Below are positions 24,274-37,105 of a DNA stretch of 64,000 bases, one piece after another. Made by a program: the position numbers and the translations under genes. Where the stretch lies: positions 136,062 to 200,061 of the forward strand of contig JXTC01000342.1 in the NCBI GenBank assembly GCA_002914845.1. Direction: 5' to 3'. Origin of the DNA: Trema orientale. Lineage: Eukaryota; Streptophyta; Magnoliopsida; Rosales; Cannabaceae. Numbering within the stretch: position 1 is the first letter of the stretch; every line of letters begins with the position of its first letter. Below the pieces are notes generated by a model. The model saw nothing but the letters and a program-made list of their open reading frames with translations, was not told the origin of the DNA and searched no databases.

Positions 24274-25676
24274 ATGGCAGCGTCCTTGAGGGAAGTGCCC
24301 TCCAGCTTTCTCAGAATCAGATATACCAGTCGACCAAATCCTTACAATCCCCTTTTCTCTAGAGGATTTTCTTCCAAGCTCTTCGTCAAAGGTACTCAAT
24401 TTTTTAAATCGAATTGAGAATCACAATTTTCAATCTCAGGACAAATTAAAATCTATAATTGATTTTGTATGTACATGAATAATATTGTGCATGGTAAGCA
24501 ACTTTAGAACGAAACTTATTCATATTTGAGCATAATGTTTTGAGAAGTTTTTATCCTTTTTATTAAGCAGCCTTGCTTCGTGAAATTCTTTACATCAACA
24601 ATGTTCATCGTTAGTCGGTTAGTCCAATCAAACACGAAATATACTTATATTGATGTCTTATATTTTGCCCCAGTGAGGTTACATTTCTGTTCTAGTCTTT
24701 CCAAGGCGATTTTCGGCCCATAGAGTTAGGACATTTGGCTCAGAATGCCGAGGAATTGGGATATCATCCCAAGGTTAAGAGCCCGAGAATCAGCACAGCC
24801 GTTTGAAGTGATTGTATGGCTTCGTGTTGGTTCATAGATTTGGCTTCATGTGTGTGATTGGACTTAATTCTTGTGGTGATTATCGCCATTGTTGAGTAGC
24901 TTAATTCCTTAGATTCAGGCCAGAAACTTCGAACCTCTTTATCCAATCAAGGGGATCATTTGGCAGTGTAAACTTCATCTTCTTCTGTTCTCCTTAGACC
25001 ATGTTTGAGGTTAAAATCTGAATTTCTTTGGGCAGTTTTTGTAGTTTTCGTAGGAAACTGGCGTTAACTCTACACTACTATCTGACATCATGATCTCATA
25101 TCGGAAACTTCTTTTCACCAAATTATCAATTCTTTGCTGAGTTATCTCAAGTGTCCCATGTGTTTTATTTTGGTAGTTGTATCACCCAAACTAAGCAAAT
25201 GTGCTGCTTTTACTATAAGGCCTATAACCATTGGCTTTGTCTCAGGAATATCTTTCTCTACCACAGAGGAGACATTAGCTAAAGAGTTTTCACGATTCGG
25301 CGAAGTCGTTGAAAGTATGTTCCAATCTTGACTGCACAAAGTTAAACATACTTGTCCATCTTAATGTTCTTCGAATGTTCACACTTCTTCTTTTGCCAGC
25401 TAATATTGTGATGGGAAAAACTCGAAACAGATCAAAAGGATATGGATATGTGAGCTTTGCTAAAGAAGATGATGCCCACCAGGCTTTGATTGACATGAAT
25501 GGGAAGGTAATCCTGCATTTTTCTTTTTAGTAAACATTGCAGATTTCAAATGACAATAAAATTGATTGCAGGTACTCGACGGACGAGTTGTTTTTGTGGA
25601 CAAAGCATGGCCATCGAGAAATTTCAGAAATCGTGGGCCAAGAGTAGGAGAACCATCTGATGCAGCAGATGGTTGA
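24274..25676 (+). CDS. Small organelle-type RRM RNA-binding protein
   Basis: A single RNA-recognition-motif protein of 132 aa. Exons 24274-24391, 25246-25314, 25400-25506 and 25572-25676 join in frame with GT-AG introns. Residues 1-34 are Ser/Arg-rich with few acidic residues and end in RGFSSK, a typical mitochondrial presequence (plastid targeting is possible). The RRM follows: RNP2 is LFVKGI (36-41) and RNP1 is KGYGYVSF (75-82), with both aromatic positions of RNP1 kept. The tail is short (about 22 residues after the fold) and lacks a glycine-rich region. Relatives in this class act in organelle RNA processing or editing (family knowledge; role here is inference). Exon 2 encodes helix 1 of the RRM. 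No symbol can be assigned. Confidence 0.9.
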
Positions 25677-25894
25677 TTTGATCTTTGATTTGTCAATGAG
25701 AATGGCTGCTTGATTAGGCAGAAAAATTCAAACTGATAATTATGATTCGTGGCACTCGATCACTTCTTGAGTTGAAAAGCTTCACATATGGCCGTACTTT
25801 TTTTCTCTTCCTCATTTGGATGAACACACCCAATAACCCTTTTTATGGAGTAAAGAAACGTAATTGTGTTTCTACTGTATGATTGAAAATTTAG

Positions 25895-26053
25895 AGAGGC
25901 CTTCTTAGTATTTGCACTAAGAAAGATTTAGATGATGCCATCAGAGGATTAACTGGAGATAGTGCCCGAGTGAATGTGGTAGCCATAACAAGAAAATGTT
26001 TTAGGTGGAAGGCTGGTGGGGTTGAAAAGGTCAGGAAAAATTCCTTGCGCAAG
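25895..26053 (+). other. Open 53-codon block bounded by splice-like sites
   Basis: Downstream of the RRM gene a stop-free 159-nt block (exactly 53 codons) is bounded by TTTAG on the left and AAG|GTATGA on the right. It reads GLLSICTKKDLDDAIRGLTG, then DSARVNVVAITRKCFRW. It could be an alternative last-exon continuation, a relic exon, or chance. No family match is recognised. Confidence 0.25.
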
Positions 26054-26930
26054 GTATGAAGTTTTTGTATCAGATATTCTGTCTCATATATTTTAGATGT
26101 TTGAATTTCGTTAATGGAGTTTTACATGTATTTTTTTGTGTGGCAAGATGTAATTTTTTTCTTCACAAGAATATATTATTCAAAAAAAAAAACAAAAAAA
26201 AAATAAAGATTACAGTAATAAGAGGATAAGGTATCCTCTAGAAAAGAAAACACATTATCTATAGGAACCACAATAACCAAAAATAATCTAGCTGGACGTA
26301 GAAGCAATACAACTAAGAACAATCAAATGAAGTGGAAATTCTTTATAACTCCTTAGCCACTGAAGCCTTGAGAGGCTAGAAATTTCATCCTCTCCCATGG
26401 AGAACACATCAGCACAAATATATTCCCTTTCCTTCAAAATTGTCATTCCTCTCCAGCCAAAATTACCTTAATATTGCTATTACCACACAATTGACACCTT
26501 CTGTCATTGCTCTCATTGTGCCGCAAGAGTGTATTTTGTACCCTTGAAATGAAGAATACTCGAGTCATGGGTCCCGAAATAAGCCAACCAAAGATCCTAG
26601 TTCACTGACCAAATAGTATTTTCCAAAATGCTCGATAGTCTACACGTGTTGGAAAAAAAGTGTTCTATCTACATTTCTGGGAAATTGGAAAGACGAGGGT
26701 GAGAATGTTTCCCTCCCATTCTAACTAGTTAGGGGTGTTATTTCAATCCATTCTGCAACTTTTTAACATATTACATACGATCTGCACTAAGCGTGGATTC
26801 GCATCCAATCCAATTTACATAAAATCTTTGGAATTTTGACTAGGTGAAAATTAGTCCATGTAAGCCATTTTTAGAAAAGAATTGGAAAAATATAGTGGGC
26901 TTAGTTTTTTAAAGATCCGGTACCATATGT
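26054..26930. other. Intergenic DNA
   Basis: AT-rich spacer; the A-rich stretch at 26178-26210 is low-complexity. No supported gene. Confidence 0.4.
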
Positions 26931-27165
26931 TTTAGAAAAATATCACTTTTTAAAAAGTTTTTAGAAAAATGTCATTTTCTAAAATAGTAAGTAGCAATCG
27001 GTGACCAGTTTTCGAGCACTGGTAACTAGTAACCAAATGTATTTATAACTGAGTATATTACTGGTAACTGATAGCTGGTAACCATTTTTCATATACTGGT
27101 AACTAATAACCATTTTAAAAATGGTATTTTTCTAAAATCTTTTTAAAAAGTAGTATTTTTCTAAA
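26931..27165. mobile_element. MITE with 27-bp terminal inverted repeats and internal CTGGTAAC repeats
   Basis: TTTAGAAAAATATCACTTTT plus TAAAAAG at the left end is matched, inverted, by the right end (CTTTTTAAAAAGTAGTATTT plus TTCTAAA) with about two differences. The interior (27000-27110) carries four degenerate copies of CTGGTAACTAGTAACC. No coding sequence. Confidence 0.65.
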
Positions 27166-27382
27166 CGAAGCTGTACGGGAATTAGAAGAAAATCAGACCC
27201 CCCATCGTATTTTTTAGTTCTTCTTTGTTTTTCTTGGTGGAAGTGTTAGAAACTCTTTGACTAATTCAATCCGATCTACAAATGTATGATAAATGTGCAT
27301 ATTGGATCGGTTTCTTAGCCTCATAAATAAGCTCTTACAACTGGACTTTATGTTAGTTTTTTGTTCTGTATTATTTATTTGG

Positions 27383-27720
27383 GCTTTTTAGCCAAATGGT
27401 CGTATGTTGGATCCTAGTCTGCAAAATCGCCGTTTCTCAAACACTATTAAAACGTAGCCAAATTTTGAAAATTATTTAAAAAATGACCGTTTTTTATATT
27501 TAGTATGTCAAAATATATTGATTTCTTTGTTGAAAATTGATTTATTTTTTAAAAATTGAATTACTTTTTCAAAAATTGATTTACTTTATAAAAAATAGAT
27601 TAACTAAAAAATGGTCATTTATCAAAATAAAATTATTAAATGGTCATTTATTAAATAGATGTAAAAAATGGCCCTTTTTAAATCAATAGTAGCTATGTCT
27701 TATAAATACCTTAAACTTTA
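27383..27720. repeat. Unclassified dispersed repeat, copy 1
   Basis: Begins GGGCTTTTTAGCCAAATG and is about 70-75% like 40306-40610. Contains a shorter internal repeat AAAAATTGATTTACTTT. No ORF; class unknown. Confidence 0.7.
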
Positions 27721-29760
27721 ATATTTTTAACCCAAATTTAGGAGTTTGTATTTTAAAAGTATTAATCATATGTGGTAGATTGTATAACAAACTTTTATAC
27801 CTTAAACTACAACCAATAAAAAGTTTTAGATGTGTGAATTATAATAATATGTATAAATTATATATCATATATATTTTAAGTACAGATTGAATTAGATCAG
27901 TTACTTTCAAAGTGAAAAATATATCAAATCCGCATAATAGATGTCATAAATTCAATCCAATCCAATCCACACATGTATAGATACCTGCATTTTGCGGATT
28001 GGACATAGATTTGATTGGATTGGATTATGCGGATTTTAAATACCTACTAACTAGTCGTTTACTTGACAAATCCTTAATAAGATTAATTTTTTGGGGTAAA
28101 GAGTTCAAGCTCCACTTTGTTTAAGACTACCATAAAATGTTTGATAGGGACAGTTATCAAATATGGATTGAAAACAAAAATTACCATATTAAAATGGGTA
28201 CCTCGAGAATTATGCTTTTAAGAGTGGAAAATTGATTCTCATTCCTCTCTAAAACTATCTCTAATGCCTTCATGCTAAAAAAGGTATGATAATCCTAAAT
28301 TTTGGCATTATATTTTAAATTTAGTACGTATTTTTTAGATTTTGCTCCAATACATACATGCCAAAAAATAATACTATTTTGTACTTAAAAAATATTTTTA
28401 TTTAGAAAATATCTTTTTCTACTATGAACTCTTATTATTTTACCATCTAGTTGATAATTACAAAAATTCCATTTCACATGTCTAATGTAAATGATTTTTT
28501 ACGCTTTTCACTCACTTATGATTTTTCTATTTTCATTGAAAGTAGTGATATTTATAAAATATGTGAGTGACAAAATAATGAATGAGAGCTCCAATTAATA
28601 GAAGCTTAATTTCAACAAAATTATAAATGATATTTAATGAAGAAAATTTTAAAAATGCATACATATATCATATTTTTCCATTATGCAACACGCATACATA
28701 TTTTAAATTTAAATTATGATGATATTATATTAGAGTAACGATAGGAACTCAAAAATCTTGCACTAAAAACTTACACTACATAATATGGCATGCATTTCAA
28801 CTACTCCTTATTTTAAAGTGGGATCATACCACTTAAAGTTATGTGGCTAAAAATGATACCACATGACTAGTGTAAATTTTTTGTGTAAAACTTTGGCATC
28901 CCAATCTTTACCCATTATAATATTTAGCACATGCTATAATGATAGTGTAGTTAATTCTCACATATGTCAATGGCAAAATTGTAAATTTTATCATACTATA
29001 ATAACAAGTGTAAATTTTTGCATATGCTTTTTGTTGTGTTATATCGCACACAATAAACTAAACATGCAAAAAAAAAATATATGCTACATATAGCATGCTA
29101 ATGGAGACTTTTTTGGTCTAAATGCTAAAACTTAGCATTAGCACGGTTAGAGCATGCCAATCGGAAATGCGATCATGGTATCATCCTCATAAACCCTTCT
29201 ACAGAAAAGTTAAAAGAACGTAACGCCAAATTAATTTTGTGATTGAATTAAACCTTAGAGACATGTTCTTCCATGCCTACTTCACCGTATCCCATTAACA
29301 AAAAATAATTATAAAATAATTATAATATGGATATATTGCACTTCTTGAAGGACCCAAGGAAAGTTGCGTTGGTAAATTGCACAAATCTTCTCCTATGGAT
29401 AACCATCTGGATTCACGATTTATTTGTCCGTCTCCTCCCACTGGTTTGTTTGGCAAATATAAGTCACTTCTAAAGCATAAACATTATCCGTTGCGCAAGA
29501 AAATTTCCAGGGTTTATACATGGTTAAATAATGAATCACAACCAAAATTTTTCTCGCACCTCAATAGTTCTCATGTTGACACTAAAAAATCATAAACATC
29601 TTCCTAAAACCCGAACTACCAGATTATGCTTCGTGTCATGAACTAACCAAGACACTACCAAAACTAAAACTCATGAAAGGAAATTTTAATCTTAACCATC
29701 ATGAGAGAATCTTTGGTTCTGAAACGCTAATGATTTTAGAGTTAATCCTGCCACCGGTTG
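27721..29760. other. AT-rich intergenic DNA downstream of nicalin
   Basis: No supported gene. The ORFs at 28863-29093 and 29377-29595 have no recognisable features. Transcription of nicalin (minus strand) should end within 29300-29760. Confidence 0.4.
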
Positions 29761-32700
29761 TCAAGCTGTTTTCACCTTTCGAGAGGGAGGTCTTCGGAAC
29801 AAACTGATTAGATCATCAAGACCCTGTCAAATCATATTGTCAGGGATTGCATATATGAGAATGTACCATGTTAATCTATTTAGAAGGAAACTAGTTAAAG
29901 GAAATGAAGAAATTAATCACGACGTTATAGTAAACGATTACTGTAATTCAGAAAGGATTGGAGTTATACCCTAGTTGTGATGACAAGAAAACTGAATAGC
30001 ACTATCAAGTACGATCCCAGAACTAGAAGCAACAGCAGGTCGAATGTGACACTCGCAACCTGCAATAACACACTTTACCACATTACCACTAAGCCAACAG
30101 AGACTGGTTTAAACAAAAGATGCACGATATACAATTCCCAAATCCATCTACATTCATCAAGTGTGAGACATAATAAGCAGCATGAAGCCATTTTAGGCCT
30201 TGATAATGAATTGGTGAACATAGTTATAGTTGATACAGAACATAATAGGCCAAGAAACTAAAACAAGCAAGCTAAGACTGCCCTAAAGCCCGAATAAACA
30301 ATTGCTTTACAGCGTATAATCCACCAAGCAATCTATACCTCCAAGGAAAAAGAAAACATGAAGACGAGAAATGGCACATTCAAGCACATTGCTAGCACCA
30401 AAATCACATGCAAATTTTACATTAGATTCAAACCTGATATATGTTAAGCTTAGCTTTAGTTGAATCATAGAAAGTGAAGATTCCATCAAACACTTCGTGT
30501 TGCATATTCACTTCGTGGGTATGATCTTCTAATTCCTGTCAATGGAAACAATAAGATGGATCAGAAGAAGATACTAACAACAATAGCGGAGATCTTCTAT
30601 TCAAAAGATGAGGTTTTGCTTTTGGATTAATATAATTAATTTGTTTTCCTTTGGTGATCTGTATTAATATCTTAAAGCAACAAGCTTATATTGAAAGAAT
30701 AAATAAATAAAATATCTACCTAAAAACAATAAGAATCTAATAAAGAAACCATAACCAAAATATAACAGAGCTCAGTTGGTTAATGTCATAAGTGAAAGAT
30801 AAGGCCATAAGTGAGTATCATTTTTTGAATAAAAAGTAAAAGATTAACAAGACAAACAGAAAATTATATTTCCCTTCTTTTCACATAGATTCTAGAAGAA
30901 AATAGGAGTAGGTATTCAATTAATGAATATAATTCGTATATTAGCTTTGAGAAACTTATGTATCAATTAGTAGTTCATATGCATGTTTTTAAAAGAAAAG
31001 TTTTCATCTTGTCATATACATATTACATACGTGTATTGAGTAGTTTTCGAGAGACACCAGTGCAATAGGTTAAATAAATAGTGGACATATAAGAAAATTA
31101 TTCATAAGCATACAAAGAGATGTATAAACCTTTTTCAACGCCAAGATAAGCGGATCATTCTTTGAAAGGAAAGGAGCCACTCGAGGTGTTCGCGACAACA
31201 ACTCCAACCAAGATTTTATGTAAAAAGGATTTACCGCTAAACTACTGTTGTCTGAAAAGATCTGAATGTTCTTTTCTTCGTAGCCATAAATATGCCTCTG
31301 TATATGATAAAGGAAATTCACTATATCAGAAAGGAATTACTGAGTTGAGAATTTAAACAATCATAATTTCGTGTCCCATTTTTTCTGGTAAATAATAAAA
31401 CAACATAACATCCTTCAATATTAACAAGTATTATCATTTATTAATGCACATGTATCTCTAATCCTTCAATGTGCTGCAAAGGAATTTGCCTTGCTTTGAT
31501 TTTTCTCCTAATTGGAGCATTTTATGTAAATGCAGTGCTGAATCTGCATTGTCATTGAGCTTCAATCTTATTGGCTCAGTTGGTAAAAAAGCTGCTAAAG
31601 TATCCTGATTCCTCGCACTAGAACTAGATGTGCTTCTCTGTTTGTTGAGAATTTTCAAGCTTATAAAGATGAAGTCAAGCGCAAGAATCTTCGAGGTGCT
31701 CTGTTTAGGCACTTCTTAGGGCACTATGACTGCAGCAAAACATTAGTTTTCTTGAAGATTACTCAACAAACATTGATCTTCTCTGTGATAAAGGGCAGTT
31801 TTGAGCATCTTTTTGGGTCTTTCCTACAAAAGAATTTAGGAATTATCCTTTTTTGTCTATTGTTAATAAACTGAGAAATATTGTCTTATCGTCTTTAGGT
31901 TTTTGGGACCCGTGGTTTCCCTTCCTGACTCTTTGACTTTTTTCCTTGTCTTCCCTTTTAATAATTTCTTGTTTCTTATCACAAAATACAAATATAAATA
32001 TATATGTGTATTTCTTAATCTTCAAAACGTTTTGCTTACCAATGTAACTAATGGAATAAAACATCATAATCAAGAACATAACCTTACCGCAAGACTCTCA
32101 GCAATTAACTTGACACTTCTGATGACTGCAGTTTCATTGACAAAATTTCTGCAGAAAACCAACACGTTAGCAAGTGTTCATCTATAAATCAAAGTGAACT
32201 CCCCGCAATAAAAGAAGTGAGAACGAGAAATGAAAACCTGCTGTCAACCAAGCCACCCGTTCTTTCTAACAATTCAGGAGCAACAGCGAGTTCAGAGACG
32301 GTTGCAGCGGTAACTCTCAGCTTTGAAAATTGTTCATGCTCCCAAGCTACCTACAACATCTCAGCAACTTCGTCATCAGATCTAACAATAGATAACAGCA
32401 AAAGGCTAAGGCATAGCATCATAGAGCATTTCAGGATCTGTTCTAATATTATATCAGGTGCAGCCTGATAAATTAGAAGCTCATAGGACTAAATAAGAAA
32501 CTTCATTTTTCTTTTCCCAATTTTCTTAGGTTCTACGGAAGTTATTGGCAATCACAAGAAGTTTAAATCAGATCTCTATCAACAACAAATGAAAATGAAA
32601 TCTGGTTCAAAAGAGGCTGAAAAGGAGAGGAAGACTACGGTAATAATCAGAACGAAGCCAATCATGAAATTAAACTTTCTAAATGATTTATTGAAAGTCA

Positions 32701-35700
32701 ATTTATTTTCTCGAGTTCCAGGAGTCAATTTATTTTCTCGAGTTCCCGAACTCTTAAGCATTGATTTAAGCGTCAAAATCATCCCTAACTCGTATCAACA
32801 AAAAAGTTAACATAACTTCTATGATAATCTAAAATTCTTCCTTATCAACAAAGTAAAATTATTAATTACCATAAAGTATTCCATGAATAGCTACTTACTC
32901 GAGGATTTGAAATGTTTATTTTCTTGTGCTTCAGACCTACTTTAACACCCAATTCTTCTGCTACATTAGAGAAACCCTGAAAAAAAAAAAAAAGAACAAC
33001 AACAACAACATTCATCAGACATAAAGATTCAGCAGTTCAGCAAGAGAACAATTCCATACCAGATATGGTAAACTTTTTCAGCTTACTTCAAAAATTTGCT
33101 TTATGTAGGCATTTTCTGGAGGCTTAGAAACATGTATCCATAATTCATTATCCCATGAGCCTATACTGTTCAAACAAATGGCATAGTCAATACTCTCACG
33201 AAGACGTTGATCAAAGCTCCGAAGCCACTGCATTATGTAAATTTGATGATAAGTGATCACAACCAAGAATATTTGCAAAATTAATTAAATCAAGTAGTTA
33301 ATAATTTTAACTTTATTTTTTTCTAATGACTACCTTATGCGTTCCATTGTAGTTATAGGGTCCACCAGAAGTCAAACCGAAAAGCAAATTGTACCTCCCT
33401 CTTGTTTTGGGATTTGAATAAAGAATAGAGAACAACCTAGCAATTTCAAGAAGTGCCACAGCGCCACTTCCATTGCTATCACTTCCCACTGATAAAGCCT
33501 ACAAATATGAATTTTCTCAAACCATGGTAAAGCTCATAGAAGTTTATTTTATTTATCAAATCCCATAAGAGTTACATACTGGAGAAGCCCCGAAAGTGTC
33601 GTATGATGCCACTATAGCAATAGTTGGAAGTTGATTATCTCCTTCTGTTTTCAATCCTGGCAACCATCCCTGTAATCCATTCAGAATAGTAGCACAATTA
33701 TCAAACACAATCTAGGATACTAAACACTGTCATAAGAGTAGCAGACTCAATAATTAATTGAAAAACCCAAGCAAGGTTCTCTTATGTTGACTAATTAAAA
33801 CTGAAGAAAGCTGTTATTACAGTTGCAAAATGATTCTAATCAATGGGCTTGTTTGGCATAGTTTTCAAAGATCTTCTAGGCTTAAAAGATCTTCTAGGCT
33901 TAAAAGATCTTTTAGGAGTGTTTGGATGGACTTTTAAAAAATCTTCTTTTATTCAAAAAATCTTTTATAAGAAACATGGACCCACCATCTTTTGTGGGAA
34001 GATCTTTTAATACTTTTACTTCAACAAGTAAAAACGGGCCCAATATTTAAGATGATCTCAGCAGTGCAACAAAAGCTAAATCATCAACACTATGTTCTTA
34101 ATACCTATTTTTTGTAGAAACAATTATCTCGACTCAGATAGGAAATAAAACCAAAATGGGTTCCAACATATCGGACCACCTTATAGATGCTTTGCAGTCT
34201 AGATTGCTATTTGGAAGTTTAATTTTATTAGGAGGTATTAAGAGTTACTCAACCCACACTATTAGCTGCAAAAATCTCAAAGCACAGAGGTGCAATGGAA
34301 GTTCTGTAATTTCAGCACTGAGAACAAGAAAAAGACAAATTCAAGAAAGTTATTGAGAAAGTATCTTTTCGAACTTCAATGGGGGCTGACAATCAAATGG
34401 TGTGGTATCATAACAGAAATAACATCACCCACATTCACAACCTTGTAGAAAATCAAGGTACAATTAAGGATAACAACATGGCAGAAGTACAGCATTTAAA
34501 TTGTACTGAGTAGAACTTTTTTTTTCTCTGAGGCCCATCCAGGGCATGGGGACTGCTTTGAGGTAACCCATGCAATTGCAAGGCCACAAAGGCGGAAAGT
34601 GTATAAAGCATTCTATATTTATTACGTAGCCAACACAAGAACAGGACATTGCGCCCAAGGAGCAAGCTGCACTTTTAGCAACAATGAAGGGGAAGATTTA
34701 GCTTGCAGCAAGAGCCCGCCACCAATGCAAACCAACCACCACTCACACACAATATGTTCTAGAAGGTAGATCTTTGGTTTTATAAATATACATTGTAGAT
34801 ATGTGGGTGTGTTTCAACAGCAGGATAAGGTAAAAGTATTCAACATCAAACATACACCTGGACTGTAAATGCAAGCCAAAAAAGCCAAAGCCACAAAGCT
34901 TCTCCTTACGGAATAGCCACGTTCATGACATAACTAAAGAATCTAAGGAATAATAAAGTTACTTATAACATATGGCAGAAAAAAAGTTGGCAAACACATA
35001 ATTTGCAATGACATGTTGGTAAATCTAGGATTAAAAAAGACTGGTGCTTTATTTTGGCCTGTTAGTGTTAACTTCACCATATATGATATGACACCGCAAA
35101 ACAAACTTCAACCATCGTTCACTAGGTCGAAAGAATCCCACAAGGAAATTGAAAATGGGACCAGGGAAAGAACACATCGTATTCTTCATGGTCACTGTCT
35201 TTCACCAAGCTGCAACAATACATCCACTAAGGAGAAATCTTATGGCTGTATTAGATATGTCAAACTTTAGGAACATCATGAAATGTCGAGGAGGACTCAA
35301 ATTCACGACTGAACTTCAACTCGAAACTGTAACTAATAAGTCTTTCTAACTCTTGAATTATGTGTTATATGCATCCTTAACATCCTTAACATGAAGAAAC
35401 AATCTCTTTTGTTTTTTTCTTCCCCCCACCCCCCCGTAAGGATACAGATGTAATTACTAATTACAAGTAAAACCAAAACCGCTTGAGTTTGACTGCTGCA
35501 CAAAAGTAGAGTGCTTACATGATTCACATACATATTCCAGGTATACAGCAGTAAAAACTAATAATAATCTGGACCAGTTCTAGAAGAAACAGAACGAACA
35601 CTACCTTCTCATATGACTGATGGTTTGAAACATAATATAATAAAGTTACGGATGTAGGTCAGCAGCTATCATTAAAGTCATCACAACGTTGAGAAACGCA

Positions 35701-37066
35701 GCTCTAAGAAAACTTCTAAATGATACAATATCAGATAAAAAAAAAATATGCAAACAACATTTTGACAAAGACCCAGAAAGCACCTCCCTGAAGGCCACAG
35801 TAGAAACCCTAAAACAGAAATCAAACTGAAAATTTCCAAAGCAACGATTAAGTCCTTAGTAATTAATGTCCATTTAAAAAGTAGAACATGACATCACATT
35901 AACCTGGTTAAGTTATATAAAAAAAGCTCAAGATTAGGATTCCATTTCAAAGTGGTTAATAAAGGTATTCACCCACACAAACATTCAGACCTGGCATAAG
36001 TTTCCATTAACAGCAAAATAAAACCACAAATTTAGAACTGTCGTATAACCTGAAATCTGTAAGAATACTATGATATTCATGGATATCAAATAAATTATTC
36101 CTCCAATGCACGTTTATTTCTGACAAGAAAACCAATCTATCCCATTTCAGGAAAAAGGAAACTGATGAAAACAAATGAAATAGGTCATGTACCTGAATGT
36201 TTGTTATGGTGGGTGATGCGAGCTTTTTAGGTTCAGGCACTGAAACAACCAGCTTATATCTGTGGAACATTCCACCACCAAATGCAAGATCAGTGATCAC
36301 AACACATTATTTCTCAACCTATCTCAAGTAGTAAACGCATGAGTACTTTTTTTCAGTGAGAAGGCAAATGTGCATTATCATTAATATAACTAAAATGCGC
36401 TACAGTGGTACTCTCTCCCTTTCTCTCAACAGTAAGACTCTTGAACCTTATGTTTAATGTGGAAACCAGCACATAATGATAAATCCATATTCAACGAACT
36501 TTGCAGAAGAAGAGAGGGAATGCTTCATCTGTTGTGTAAAGATTTTTCCTTCCTCAGGTGAAGGGTAGATTATCAAAAACAGAGCTATACATCCAAAAAC
36601 TAGGAGGCAAGTCCCACAGGGACTTAGGTGCAATGAACGAAAAAAAAACATGATTGAATGACTTTGCACTCCCACAGAAACTATAAACTGAGTCTGCATT
36701 GTATCTTTTTGTTAGCTTGGATATAAGAACAAAAAGATGCCAAGTTTACACAAATTAGGCTTATAGTTATGCTTATTGCTGACTACTCAAATAGCAACAA
36801 TTGGCAGCTTCTTTCCTCCACCCATGTAAAACACTATGAAGTATACAGGATGGATTCCATTAATCTACATCAAAGGGTTCAGCCAAAACTAATCTGCATC
36901 TTCTGGTAAAATTGGGACTTCAGAAAGACATGCAAGCCTCATAAGTCATCTTCCACTTGCTCTAATAGTAAACTATATATCTATTAATACAAACACCATT
37001 CTTTCTCTTTCTGATTTATTAATCTAACCCCCACCAAGACTCAGATCCCCATAACCCTAATTCAGA

Positions 37067-37105
<39 letters not shown>

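Noticed and set aside
28262-29155. Possible ~890-bp element with TCTAATGC-like and GCATTAGC-like words at its ends
   Set aside because: The inverted match is short and broken and no target-site duplication could be found.
30768-30830. A-box-like GAGCTCAGTTGGTTAATG in a nicalin intron
   Set aside because: There is no B box at tRNA-like distance, so it is not supported as a SINE or tRNA gene.
33845-34041. Candidate MITE in nicalin intron 4 starting GGGCTTGTTTGG and ending ACGGGCCC
   Set aside because: Only about the first eight to ten bases of the ends pair, and the 3-bp flank AAT on both sides is too short to rule out chance. The AAAGATCTTCTAGGCTTA duplication inside is real but minor.
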